Positions 15,916-24,025 of a stretch of DNA of 41,600 bases are shown here, one piece after another. Numbering within the stretch: the first letter of the stretch is position 1; every line of letters starts with the position of its first letter. The stretch is from assembly GCA_902196205.1 (NCBI GenBank), contig CABIKM010000052.1, positions 1 to 41,600 on the forward strand. The letters are read 5' to 3'. A model generated the notes under the pieces. It made no database searches and had not been told where the DNA came from. It worked only from the letters and a program-made list of their open reading frames with translations. Position numbers and translations under genes: made by a program. This DNA is from Candidatus Methylomirabilis lanthanidiphila (GTDB lineage Bacteria; Methylomirabilota; Methylomirabilia; Methylomirabilales; Methylomirabilaceae).

Positions 15916-15999
15916 ATAGGCTTTGCGACTACGCACCAATAGGGTGTTTGGGTGAGAACTGAGAACGTTAACCGGTAAAGTTGGAAAGGAGAAGGAGGA

Positions 16000-16500
16000 A
16001 TGTCGATGCGTGACATCATGGTTGGCGAGTCATTGGTAGGTGATGGGAATGAGGTGGCACATATTGACCTGATGATCGGCCCCAAGAACGGCCCGGTCGG
16101 CGCCGTCTTGGCACAGCGCCTCGCTCAGCAGTCTGCGGGTCACAGCGCCCTCTTGGCGGTGGTGGCGCCGAACTTGCTGGCGAAGCCTGCGACGGTGATG
16201 TTCAACAAGGTGACGATCAAAGGGGCAAAACAGGCGGTTCAGATGTTCGGCCCCGCCCAGGCCGCTGTGGCGAAGGCCGTGGTAGATAGCGTTGCGGAAG
16301 GCGTCATCCCGGCGAAGGATGCTGAAGACCTGGCGATCGTGGTCGGCGTGTTTATTCACTGGGAGGCCGACGACAATAAAAAGATCTTTGACTTTAACTA
16401 CCAGGCGACCAAAGAGTCGATCGCGCGGGCATTGGCCGAGCAGCCCTCGATGAGTGACATCCTGGCGCAGAAGGATAAGGTCAAGCATCCCTTTGCGTAG
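16000..16500 (+). CDS. fae: Formaldehyde-activating enzyme
   Basis: 166 aa, normal for single-domain Fae. It condenses formaldehyde with tetrahydromethanopterin to methylene-H4MPT, the entry step of the H4MPT oxidation pathway. The conserved start 'VGESLVGDGNEVAHIDLMIGPK' includes the catalytic histidine (His21 here), and 'TVMFNKVTIK', 'MFGPAQAAVAKAV' and 'VFIHWEADD' are typical family blocks. A very strong ribosome site precedes the ATG at 16000 (ATG 16006 is possible). It is the first gene of the C1 cluster, driven by the promoter at 15887-15915, and separated from mtdB by a large hairpin that may let fae be expressed more strongly. Confidence 0.97.
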   Translation: MSMRDIMVGESLVGDGNEVAHIDLMIGPKNGPVGAVLAQRLAQQSAGHSALLAVVAPNLLAKPATVMFNKVTIKGAKQAVQMFGPAQAAVAKAVVDSVAEGVIPAKDAEDLAIVVGVFIHWEADDNKKIFDFNYQATKESIARALAEQPSMSDILAQKDKVKHPFA

Positions 16501-16546
16501 TTGAAACGATACGAGGCGGGCTTAACGCACACGATCATCTACATTG

Positions 16547-16603
16547 AAGGGGCTGCCGGGCGACCGTGGAGGGCCTGATGGGCCTCTTGCCCGTCGGCCC
16601 CTT
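16547..16603 (+). terminator. Hairpin between fae and mtdB (terminator or attenuator-like)
   Basis: AAGGGGC (16547-16553) pairs with GCCCCTT (16597-16603), and CGGGC (16557-16561) with GCCCG (16589-16593), enclosing a smaller GGCC hairpin. The following sequence is only moderately T-rich (TGATTTGTT), so partial termination or RNA stabilisation of fae mRNA is more likely than a full stop. Confidence 0.5.
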
Positions 16604-16630
16604 TGATTTGTTCCGTTGAGTGAGGACCTA

Positions 16631-17530
16631 ATGGCGATAGAGCGTAAGCATCTGCTGTATTTTTTGACGACGGAAAGCCAGCCGAGCCCGTTCGACATCA
16701 ACATGGCGTATGACGCGGGCTTCCACGCCGTCATTCCGTATGGTAGCGTGAACGAGGAATCGGCAGTCCTCCTGGTGCAGGATATCATCTTCTCGCGCGG
16801 GCCAAAAGGCGCCAAGTTCAGCGCGCTCTTTATCGGGGGCAACGACATCGAGTCGGCAGAACGGATCCGCCAGGCCGCCGCAAAGAGCATGTTCCCCCCC
16901 TTCCAGGTGTCGATGATGATCGATCCCAAGGGGTCGTATACGACAGCCGTGGCGCTGGTCGCCAAGGCGGAGAAGGCGCTCGGCGGATTGTGCGGCAAAC
17001 AGGTGGCCATCCCGGGTGGAACAGGCCCGGTAGGCATCGTGGCTTCGATGCTCTGCGTGAAGCTGGGGGCCGAGGTGATCATCGGTTCCAGGCAACTGAG
17101 CGGCGTACAGCAGTTGGCCGAGCGGCTGTCGGCGCAGACGGGGGGCTCCGTGAAGGGTGCTGCGATGGCGACGGATGAGGACAAGATTTCCCACCTGCGC
17201 GGCGCTGACGTGATCCTGACGACCGGCAAGGCAGGCATCCAGATGATTTCCGAAGGGGTCCTGAAAGCGCTTCCGTCCGGCAAACTTGTGGCCGACGTCA
17301 ATGCCGTTCCCCCGACCGGTATCTTCAACTTGGCGCCGAATGATGACATGAAGGAGGTCGTACCGGGTATCAAAGGAATCGGCGCGCTCGCCGTCGGGGT
17401 CTTGAAATACGATGTCGAGATTGAAATGCTTGAAACGATTCGGACCTCAGAGAAGTTTACGGTTCTCGACCAGAATCAGGCCTTGGAGATCGCCCAGAGG
17501 CGGCTGTCTATCGGGGGATCGAGGGCATAG
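16631..17530 (+). CDS. mtdB: NAD(P)-dependent methylenetetrahydromethanopterin dehydrogenase
   Basis: 299 aa from ATG 16631 (GAGGA 5 nt upstream); a TTG at 16616 is less likely. It oxidises methylene-H4MPT to methenyl-H4MPT with NAD(P)+. The Rossmann nucleotide-binding loop is visible as 'KQVAIPGGTGPVGIVASML', followed by 'GAEVIIGSRQL', and the N-terminal catalytic domain begins 'HLLYFLTTESQPSPFDINMAYDAGF'. Length and layout match MtdA/MtdB proteins; MtdB is preferred because all neighbours belong to the H4MPT branch. It follows fae and precedes the Fhc genes, so the order follows the chemistry. Confidence 0.93.
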   Translation: MAIERKHLLYFLTTESQPSPFDINMAYDAGFHAVIPYGSVNEESAVLLVQDIIFSRGPKGAKFSALFIGGNDIESAERIRQAAAKSMFPPFQVSMMIDPKGSYTTAVALVAKAEKALGGLCGKQVAIPGGTGPVGIVASMLCVKLGAEVIIGSRQLSGVQQLAERLSAQTGGSVKGAAMATDEDKISHLRGADVILTTGKAGIQMISEGVLKALPSGKLVADVNAVPPTGIFNLAPNDDMKEVVPGIKGIGALAVGVLKYDVEIEMLETIRTSEKFTVLDQNQALEIAQRRLSIGGSRA

Positions 17531-17577
17531 CGGCTTTCTTGGGTCCTGTGGTAAGATACTGTTATTAGGATAGGAGT

Positions 17578-17925
17578 GTGAATCAGGTGCCTGAGACACA
17601 GTTCATATTAATTACCGGTCGATCGACCAAACAGGGCAAGTCGCTCCATCTCGGCAAGGAAGCTGCAGAGTATCGAGAAGAGGTCTCGACCTTGCAAATG
17701 AACCTCAAGGATCTTGAAGCCTTAGGGTTGCAGGATGGGGGTCAGGCGCAGGTCAAATCCAACTACGGTTCGATCGTTGTTAAATTGAAAAAAACCGATA
17801 TCCCGCAGGGGATCGTCTTTATTCCTTACGGAGAATTGAGCAATGTCCTGATCGGTCCCGATACCCAGGCGACAGGGATGCCCGATTCAAAAGGGATCAC
17901 GGTGGAGGTCGAGCGTCATGGCTGA
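17578..17925 (+). CDS. Formylmethanofuran dehydrogenase subunit D-like protein
   Basis: 115 aa from GTG 17578; GTG 17587 is equally possible given AGGATAGGAG at 17567-17576. The protein resembles FwdD/FmdD, the small molybdopterin-dinucleotide-binding domain of archaeal formylmethanofuran dehydrogenase: 'FILITGRSTKQGKSLH' at the start, a central beta-barrel segment ('GLQDGGQAQVKSNYGSIVVKL'), and the characteristic close 'FIPYGELSNVLIG..TQATGMPDSKGITVEVE'. Its end overlaps fhcB by 8 bp, so the two are translationally coupled and probably one functional unit. In the Fhc complex of model aerobic methylotrophs I recall no such subunit, which makes its presence notable. Confidence 0.8.
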   Translation: MNQVPETQFILITGRSTKQGKSLHLGKEAAEYREEVSTLQMNLKDLEALGLQDGGQAQVKSNYGSIVVKLKKTDIPQGIVFIPYGELSNVLIGPDTQATGMPDSKGITVEVERHG

Positions 17926-19273
17926 GAGCGTTGCCGTAAAAGAACCGACTACAAAAGAACCGTATGTGATGACGGGCGTCGTCTGCCCCTATTGCGGCGT
18001 GACCTGCGACGATCTTGAGGTCCGGGTCGAGAACGGAAAGATCACAGAGGTCAAAAACGCCTGCGTCCTGGGGAAGGACACCTTCCTTCATCACCTGGAG
18101 GGATTGTCGACCCCGCGGCTGTACGGCAAACCGGCGACGGTCGACGAGTGTATCGACGCGGCGGCAGAGATTCTTGCCAAGGCCAAGTACCCCCTCATCT
18201 ATGGACTCGACTCCACGGAGCTGGGCGCGCAGCGGGCGTCGATCGAGTTGGCCGATCTGATCGGCGCCAATATCGATCATACCTCCTCGGTCTGTCACGC
18301 GCCGAGCTATCAGGCGGTGATGACCGTCGGCATCCCGACCGTGACGTCCGGAGAAACGAAGAACCGGGCCGATCTGGTGATCTTCTGGGGATGTAATCCG
18401 GCCGAAGCGCACCCACGGCACGCCACTCGATACTCGGTGACCGTAAAGGGGATGTTTACCCCCAGGGGCAAGAAGGACCGGATGGTTATTCATGTCGATG
18501 TCAGGCCGACGCCGACCACGCGAATCGCCGACGCCTTCATCCAGATGAAACCGAACTCCGATTACGAGGTCATCTCTGCGCTCAGGGCGCTCGTGAAGGG
18601 CCACGAACTGCCACAGGCCGAGGTTGGAGGCATACCGGTCGATGAGCTGAAGGCCCTGGTAGAAAAGATGAAGAGCGCCAAGTTTGGGATCGTCTATTGG
18701 GGAATGGGCCTGACCCAGACCAGGGGAAAATATCTGAATCTCGTCGCGCTGCTCAAGCTGGCTCAGGATCTGAATCAGTTCACAAAATTTTCGTGCGCCG
18801 CGATGAGGGGTCACGGCAATGTGGTGGGCATGGCCCAGGTATTGACATGGCAAACCGGCTTTCCCTTCCACGTCAATATGAGTCGCGGCTATCCTCGATT
18901 CAACCCCGGAGAATTTTCGGTGGTCGATATGCTGGCCCGCAAAGAGATCGATGCCGCGCTGGTGATTGCCGGCGACGCCATCGGGAACTTTCCCGGGAGC
19001 ATGGCAGAGCATCTGAAAACGATTCCGCTGATTGCCATCGATCCCAAAGAGAGCGATACGACCAGGGTGGCCGACATTGTGATTCCGTCGGCGCAGGGTG
19101 CCATCGGCGCCGGGGGAATGGCGTACAGGATGGACCACATCCCCCTGATGTTCAAAAAGGTGGTTGAGTCACCCTACCCCTCGGATCGGGAGATCCTCGA
19201 CCGTATCATCGCGAAGGTGAAGGCGATGAAGAGTCGCGGCGCTGGCGCTCCCGCCCCGGCTGGTAGAGGCTGA
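17918..19273 (+). CDS. fhcB: Formylmethanofuran dehydrogenase/Fhc complex subunit B
   Basis: 451 aa. The N-terminus keeps a complete iron-sulfur-type motif, Cys23-x2-Cys26-x3-Cys30 ... Cys49 ('CPYCGVTC', 'NACVLG'), and 'SVCHAPSYQA' places Cys126 where archaeal FwdB has its Mo/W-ligating Cys or Sec. The body is a molybdopterin oxidoreductase fold ('ADLVIFWGCNPAEAHPRH', 'AALVIAGDAIGNFPGSM', 'TRVADIVIPSAQGAIGAGGMAYRMD'). In the cofactor-free Fhc complexes of model methylotrophs, FhcB is recalled as a shortened remnant; this one looks redox-competent. It overlaps the subunit-D-like gene and is followed 11 bp later by fhcA. The C-terminal tail is rich in Ala/Pro/Gly. Confidence 0.92.
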   Translation: MAESVAVKEPTTKEPYVMTGVVCPYCGVTCDDLEVRVENGKITEVKNACVLGKDTFLHHLEGLSTPRLYGKPATVDECIDAAAEILAKAKYPLIYGLDSTELGAQRASIELADLIGANIDHTSSVCHAPSYQAVMTVGIPTVTSGETKNRADLVIFWGCNPAEAHPRHATRYSVTVKGMFTPRGKKDRMVIHVDVRPTPTTRIADAFIQMKPNSDYEVISALRALVKGHELPQAEVGGIPVDELKALVEKMKSAKFGIVYWGMGLTQTRGKYLNLVALLKLAQDLNQFTKFSCAAMRGHGNVVGMAQVLTWQTGFPFHVNMSRGYPRFNPGEFSVVDMLARKEIDAALVIAGDAIGNFPGSMAEHLKTIPLIAIDPKESDTTRVADIVIPSAQGAIGAGGMAYRMDHIPLMFKKVVESPYPSDREILDRIIAKVKAMKSRGAGAPAPAGRG

Positions 19274-19284
19274 GGATAATAGAC

Positions 19285-20925
19285 ATGGGACGCTCATTCA
19301 GAATTGTCGGCGGTGAGGTCTATGATCCGGCCAACGGGATCAATGGGACGATCAAAGAGATCTGTGTTGAGAATGGAAAGATTGTAGAGTCCTGTAGCGG
19401 GCCCGCGGAGGTCATCGACGCGAGCAACTTGGTCGTCATGCCGGGCGGGGTCGATATTCATACCCATATCGGCAGTCCGGCGGTCAATGCGGCTCGAGGG
19501 TTCAGGCCGGAGGATCACCGGCACATGCACTTCAGCAGCAAGCCCGGTCTCAGGTCCGGCGTCGGCGCTACGGTTCCTTCCACCTTTGCGACCGGCTACC
19601 TCTACGCCCAGATGGGCTATACCACGGTGATGGAGGGCGCCAACGCACCTATCGGCGTTCGGCATACCCATGAGGAGCTCATCGACATCCCGATCGTCGA
19701 TAAGGGACTGTATATCGAGTTGGGCAGCAATGAGTTTATCCTGAAGTTCATCAAGGCGGGCGAGATGGACAAGGCCAAGCGATATGTCGCCTGGCTTCTG
19801 CGGTCGTTGAAGGCGTACGGCATCAAGCTGGTCAACCCCGGCGGGGTCGAGCAGTGGAAGTACGGCAAGGATGTCGACAGTCTGGACGACAAGGTCCACT
19901 ACTTCGACGTCACGCCGCGCCAGATCCTGAAGACGCTCTCCTGGATCAACGAAAGTCTCGGCCTGCCCCACTCGATCCACCTGCACGCTAATCGCCTGGG
20001 CACGCCCAACAACTACCTGACGACGTTGGACACGATGCGGACGCTGGAGGGTTCCAGGCTTCATGTGGCGCACGCCCAGTTCCACAGCTACGGCGGAGAA
20101 AACTGGGGCGGTTTCTGCTCAAAGGCGTCTGAGATCGCGGAGTACATCAATACCCATCCCAACATCACGACCGATATTGGCCAGATCGTCTTCGGCGACG
20201 CCACCACCATTACGGCGGACGGCCCGTGGCAGTACCGGCTGTACAAGCTCAGCAAGAATAAATGGTACAACCAGGACGTAGAGGTCGAGACGGGATGCGG
20301 GATCGTCCCCTATACCTATCGCGAGAACAACTTTGTGAACGCCCTGCAATGGGCCATCGGGCTGGAGTTGTTCCTCCTGATCCGCGATCCGTGGCGGGTG
20401 TTCCTGTCCACCGACCATCCGAACGGCGGCCCCTTCTACCTCTATCCCTGGATCATCAGGCTGCTGATGGATAAACCGTTCCGAGATGAGATGCTCAAGC
20501 GCGTTCATAAGCGCGTGGCGTCGGAGACGATCCTGTCGAGCCTCGACCGCGAGTATACCCTGTCGGAGATCGCCATCATCTCCAGGGCGGGACCCGCGAG
20601 GGCGTTGGGACTCCATCACAAGGGCCACCTGGGGGTCGGGGCGGACGCCGATATCACCATCTACGCCAAGGACAGCGATCGCGAACAGATGTTCGAGCAT
20701 CCTGTTTATACTATCAAAAGCGGCGAGACGGTGCTGCGGGACGGCGAGATCGTTGCCAGTCCAGACGGGAAGACCCTGTTTGTGATCCCGCCGGATGTCG
20801 GCGAGATGGACCCCAGCTTCAAGACCGAATTCGAAAACTTCTACACGATCCGGTATCAGAATTTTCCGATCGATATCGAGGACATCCCTCACCGGGAGGC
20901 GATTCCGGTGGGAGCGCCTCGATGA
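19285..20925 (+). CDS. fhcA: Formylmethanofuran dehydrogenase/Fhc complex subunit A (amidohydrolase)
   Basis: 546 aa, the full length of FwdA/FhcA. An amidohydrolase that hydrolyses formyl-methanofuran(-like) to formate and the carrier. Metal-site features are visible: His59 and His61 in 'VDIHTHIGS', a probable carboxylated Lys near residue 181 in 'GIKLVNPGG', further histidines in 'SIHLHANRLG' and 'VAHAQFHSYG', and Asp377 in 'STDHPNGG'. The intact set argues for an active hydrolase. The ATG at 19285 lies 11 bp after fhcB; fhcD follows after 27 bp. Confidence 0.95.
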   Translation: MGRSFRIVGGEVYDPANGINGTIKEICVENGKIVESCSGPAEVIDASNLVVMPGGVDIHTHIGSPAVNAARGFRPEDHRHMHFSSKPGLRSGVGATVPSTFATGYLYAQMGYTTVMEGANAPIGVRHTHEELIDIPIVDKGLYIELGSNEFILKFIKAGEMDKAKRYVAWLLRSLKAYGIKLVNPGGVEQWKYGKDVDSLDDKVHYFDVTPRQILKTLSWINESLGLPHSIHLHANRLGTPNNYLTTLDTMRTLEGSRLHVAHAQFHSYGGENWGGFCSKASEIAEYINTHPNITTDIGQIVFGDATTITADGPWQYRLYKLSKNKWYNQDVEVETGCGIVPYTYRENNFVNALQWAIGLELFLLIRDPWRVFLSTDHPNGGPFYLYPWIIRLLMDKPFRDEMLKRVHKRVASETILSSLDREYTLSEIAIISRAGPARALGLHHKGHLGVGADADITIYAKDSDREQMFEHPVYTIKSGETVLRDGEIVASPDGKTLFVIPPDVGEMDPSFKTEFENFYTIRYQNFPIDIEDIPHREAIPVGAPR

Positions 20926-20952
20926 TACGGTTGTTGGTCTGACGGAGACGCG

Positions 20953-21867
20953 ATGGAGATTAACGGCGTTTGCATTGACGAGACCTATGCAGAGGCATTC
21001 GGCATGTATGCCAGTCGGGTGCTGATTACCGCGTGCAGTAAGGCGTGGGCGCTGGAGGCGGCGCGCAGCATGGCCGGGTACGGTACCTCGGTCATCGGCT
21101 GCGGTTGCGAGGTGGCGATTGAGGGGACCGAACCGGCGGAGACGCCGGACGATCGCCCCGGTGTGAGTGTGATGTTGTTCGCCCTGTCGAAAAAGGGGGT
21201 ACAGGAACAACTCATCAACCGAATCGGCCAGTGTGTGATGACCTCTCCGACCTCGGCCTGTTACAACGAGCTGGAGGCGGAAGACCGGTTGTCCATCGGG
21301 GGCAAGCTCAAATTTTTCGGCGATGGATTTCAGATCAGCAAGCGCTTCGACGCACAACTGACCGGCAACGGCGGCGGCCCCCGGCGTGTCTGGCGAATCC
21401 CGGTGATGGACGGCGAGTTCATTGTGGAAGACCGGTTCGGTGTGCAGAAGGGTGTGGGCGGCGGCAACTTCCTGCTGTTGGGGCGCGAGCTGCCTGCGAC
21501 CCTGCAGGCCGCGGAGCGGGCGATAGAGGCGATGCGGAAGGTGCCGGGCGTCATCATGCCCTTTCCGGGCGGCGTTGTCAGATCCGGCAGCAAGGTCGGC
21601 TCGCGCTACAAGTTCCTCAACGCCTCCAGCAACACGGCCTTCTGTCCCTCGCTGCGAGGGGCGGTGAAGAGCGAACTGCCGGAAGGAGTCGGGGCGGTGC
21701 TCGAAGTCGTCATCGACGGCCTGACGCCGGAAGCGGTAGGCGAGGCGATGCGGGTCGGCATCCTGGCCGCGTGCGGTCCCGGCGTCATCAAGATTTCCGC
21801 CGGGAACTACGGCGGGAAGTTGGGCAAACATCACTTTCACCTCCATCAACTGTTGGCTGAGCGCTGA
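20953..21867 (+). CDS. fhcD: Formylmethanofuran:tetrahydromethanopterin formyltransferase
   Basis: 304 aa, the usual length for Ftr/FhcD. It moves the formyl group from formyl-H4MPT to methanofuran or its bacterial analogue. The conserved start 'INGVCIDETYAEAFGMYASRVLITA', the 'GYGTSVIGCGCEVAIEG' block, 'TPTSACYNEL'-type segment (here 'SPTSACYNELEAEDRL') and the C-terminal 'KISAGNYGGKLGKHHFHLH' are typical. GACGGAG precedes the ATG at 20953. In this cluster the gene stands between fhcA and fhcC, separated from the latter by a REP-like repeat. Confidence 0.95.
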   Translation: MEINGVCIDETYAEAFGMYASRVLITACSKAWALEAARSMAGYGTSVIGCGCEVAIEGTEPAETPDDRPGVSVMLFALSKKGVQEQLINRIGQCVMTSPTSACYNELEAEDRLSIGGKLKFFGDGFQISKRFDAQLTGNGGGPRRVWRIPVMDGEFIVEDRFGVQKGVGGGNFLLLGRELPATLQAAERAIEAMRKVPGVIMPFPGGVVRSGSKVGSRYKFLNASSNTAFCPSLRGAVKSELPEGVGAVLEVVIDGLTPEAVGEAMRVGILAACGPGVIKISAGNYGGKLGKHHFHLHQLLAER

Positions 21868-21897
21868 TATCCTGCATTATTGGTCGCACGAGTGGAC

Positions 21898-21958
21898 GTC
21901 ATTCCCGCGAAAGCGGGAATCCAGAAGACGCTGGATTCCGGATCAAGTCCGGAATGAC
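21898..21958. repeat. REP-like double-hairpin repeat, copy 2
   Basis: GTCATTCC...GGAATGAC outer arms enclose TTCCCGC/GCGGGAA and TTCCGG/CCGGAA hairpins, the same plan as 10047-10111. It sits within the fhc gene run, between fhcD and fhcC. Confidence 0.8.
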
Positions 21959-22020
21959 CAACTGCCTGAGATTGATGTCGTCATGTATAGCTGACGGCTC
22001 ATTTGTGAAAAGAGGGTAGC

Positions 22021-22830
22021 ATGCCACCAGTCGTACTTCATACGAAAGAGATCTCTACGAATATTCCGCTCGAGGCCGAGTCGATCTCGCCGGATCGGTT
22101 CGTGCAATGCAGCCAGGCAGAGATCGAGGCCATGCCCGTGGCGTTGGGGAACGAGACTCACCGACTTGGCGACTTCTTCAAGGTCGAGGGGGAGCGGTCG
22201 GACGAGATCGTGATTGAAGGCTGCGCAGGACGGGTCAAGTGGATCGGCTCAGAGATGACGCGGGGGCGCGTCGTCGTCCGCGGCGACGTCGGGATGCACG
22301 CCGGATCGTACATGCGGGGCGGTGAGATCCTCGTCGAGGGGAATGCCGACGACTTCCTGGGCGTTGAAATGCAAGGCGGGCTGATCCGGGTGAAGGGCAA
22401 TGCCAGGCATCGTGTCGGGGCCGCCTATCGCGGGAGCAAGTACGGCATGCAGGGCGGGGTCATTCTGGTCGACGGTAACGTCGGACATGAAGTGGGCGCC
22501 TATATGCGGCGAGGCGTCATCGTCATCAAGGGGAATGCCGAGGATTTTCTGGGCGGCATGATGATGAACGGGACAATCTGTCTCTTTGGTCGGGCGGGCA
22601 TCAGAACGGGGGGCGGCATGCAGAAGGGGACGATTGTCTGCCTGCAGCCCATTGACCTGCTGCCGACCTTTGCCTATGACTGCACCTACGCGCCGGTCTT
22701 TCTCCGGATGCTGTTCAAGGGGCTCAAGCAGCTCGGGGTTGAGTCTCCCGCTGCCGCGAATGGCCTCGTTCGGCGCTATCATGGCGACCTGGCCGATGTC
22801 GGCAAGGGCGAAATCCTGATCGCCGCTTGA
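22021..22830 (+). CDS. fhcC: Formylmethanofuran dehydrogenase/Fhc complex subunit C
   Basis: 269 aa. The middle and C-terminal parts are a series of beta-helix repeats with recurring G-x-V/M-G...GG-x-I/V-x-V-x-GNA units ('GDVGMHAGSYMRGGEILVEG', 'GNARHRVGAAYRG', 'GNVGHEVGAYMRRGVIVIKG', 'GRAGIRTGGGMQKGTIV'), the hallmark of FwdC/GltS-C-type subunits. It holds the formyltransferase and hydrolase parts of the complex together and binds the carrier's tail in related complexes. AGAGGG precedes the ATG at 22021; mch follows after 13 bp. Confidence 0.95.
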   Translation: MPPVVLHTKEISTNIPLEAESISPDRFVQCSQAEIEAMPVALGNETHRLGDFFKVEGERSDEIVIEGCAGRVKWIGSEMTRGRVVVRGDVGMHAGSYMRGGEILVEGNADDFLGVEMQGGLIRVKGNARHRVGAAYRGSKYGMQGGVILVDGNVGHEVGAYMRRGVIVIKGNAEDFLGGMMMNGTICLFGRAGIRTGGGMQKGTIVCLQPIDLLPTFAYDCTYAPVFLRMLFKGLKQLGVESPAAANGLVRRYHGDLADVGKGEILIAA

Positions 22831-22843
22831 GGAGAATAGGAAC

Positions 22844-23794
22844 GTGTCGCTCAGTATGAATCGCCGGGCCGTTGAGATCCTGAATCGGATGTCGGATCAG
22901 GCTTCCGCACTCGGGATCTCGGTATCGACGTTGAAGAACGGCACCCGTCTTGTCGATCTCGGGGTCAAGGTTCCGGGAGGTCTGCTGGCCGGCAAAGGGC
23001 TGGCGGAGATCTGCCTTGGCGGGCTGGGAGAGGTCTCGTTCCTGCCGCTCGACTACGGCGACTTCTCGTTCTCCGGGATCAGTGTGGCGATCGACGGGCC
23101 GGTGCTCCCGTGCCTCGGTTCACAATATGCCGGCTGGCGGGTCCATCGCGGAAAGTTTTTTGGGATGGGGTCGGGGCCGGCCAGGGCGCTCGCGCGGACC
23201 GAGGAGCTGTACGAGACGATTCGTATCCAGGACGACGCCGACTCGGCGGTCCTGGTGCTGGAGAGCGGCCGCCTGCCGGATGAAGAGGTGGCCGAGTACG
23301 TGGCGGAGAAGTGCGGCGTCAATCCGGATCGCGTCTCCCTGGCGGTTGCAGCCACGCGCAGTGTGGCCGGGGCGGTGCAGATCGCAGCGCGGTCCGTAGA
23401 GACGGCGATGCACAAACTATTCGAACTCGACTTCGACGTCACCAAGACGCTGACCGGCTTCGGAACCTGTCCGATCGCGACCCCTTCCGCCGACGATCTG
23501 ACGGCCATCGGACGGACCAACGACTGCGTCCTGTACGGCAGCAAGGTCTATTTGACGGTGTCGTCGACCGATGACGAGATTGCGGCATTGATCGACAAGA
23601 TCCCGTCCTGCGCGTCGCGAGACTACGGCCAACTGTTCCGCGATCTGTTCAAGCGGTATGACGGCGACTTCTATAAGATCGACCCGTTCCTCTTCAGCCC
23701 GGCCAAGATCGCCATCACCAACGCCGCCAGCGGCCGGACCTTCAGGGCCGGACGCTTCAATGCCGAGTTGCTGCAGACCTCTCTCCTTAGTTGA
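22844..23794 (+). CDS. mch: Methenyltetrahydromethanopterin cyclohydrolase
   Basis: 316 aa from GTG 22844, with GAGGAG about 9 nt upstream (ATG 22856 is the alternative). Mch hydrolyses methenyl-H4MPT to formyl-H4MPT between MtdB and the formyltransferase. Family blocks include 'LSMNRRAVEILNRM', 'VPGGLLAGKGLAEICLGGLGEV', 'CLGSQYAGWRV', 'GSGPARALA' and 'GFGTCPIATPSADDLTAIGRTND'. Length is typical. It completes the set needed to go from formaldehyde to formate via H4MPT. A terminator-like hairpin lies downstream. Confidence 0.96.
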   Translation: MSLSMNRRAVEILNRMSDQASALGISVSTLKNGTRLVDLGVKVPGGLLAGKGLAEICLGGLGEVSFLPLDYGDFSFSGISVAIDGPVLPCLGSQYAGWRVHRGKFFGMGSGPARALARTEELYETIRIQDDADSAVLVLESGRLPDEEVAEYVAEKCGVNPDRVSLAVAATRSVAGAVQIAARSVETAMHKLFELDFDVTKTLTGFGTCPIATPSADDLTAIGRTNDCVLYGSKVYLTVSSTDDEIAALIDKIPSCASRDYGQLFRDLFKRYDGDFYKIDPFLFSPAKIAITNAASGRTFRAGRFNAELLQTSLLS

Positions 23795-23801
23795 TCAGAA
23801 A

Positions 23802-23832
23802 TGCTGTCAGCCGACAGCGATCAGCGTTCAGC
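23802..23832. repeat. 7-bp degenerate tandem array, copy 3
   Basis: TGCTGTC, AGCCGAC, AGCGATC, AGCGTTC, AGC in 7-bp register just after mch. Confidence 0.6.
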
Positions 23833-23902
23833 AAGATTCTGGAAAACTCCAGGTTGTACCGATGAGCATGGATATTGGCGCTTGGCACCCCCTCACCTCA
23901 AT

Positions 23903-23937
23903 CCTCTCCCCCAAGTGAGGGGAGAGGAGGTCTTTTT
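23903..23937 (+). terminator. Terminator-like hairpin after mch
   Basis: CCTCTCCCC (23903-23911) and GGGGAGAGG (23919-23927) form a perfect 9-bp stem with a 7-nt loop, followed within 3 nt by TCTTTTT (23931-23937). It probably ends the main C1 transcript. Confidence 0.6.
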
Positions 23938-23975
23938 GGCTGGTCTCGCTGCTCGTAGCGGTGTACAGTTCTTTT

Positions 23976-24016
23976 CCCCCTCGCCCCCATTTGGGGGAGG
24001 GTGGGAGTGAGGGGGA
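23976..24016. repeat. C/G-rich palindromic repeat before the ATP-grasp gene
   Basis: CCCCCTCGCCCCC and GGGGGAGGGTGGGAGTGAGGGGG flank an ATTT loop. Its right end supplies the GAGGGGGA ribosome site of the next gene. It resembles the hairpin at 23903-23927 in composition. Confidence 0.5.
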
Positions 24017-24025
24017 ACTTTCCAA

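Noticed and set aside
15887-15998. Sigma-54 promoter for fae under control of the response regulator at 32 kb
   Set aside because: I found a good TTGACA-type promoter but no GG/GC pair with sigma-54 spacing in this stretch.
17897-21849. Long minus-strand frames (17897-19138 and 20119-21849) opposite fhcB, fhcA and fhcD
   Set aside because: Shadows of strongly conserved genes; they have no ribosome sites and read as low-complexity Arg/His/Asp-rich protein.
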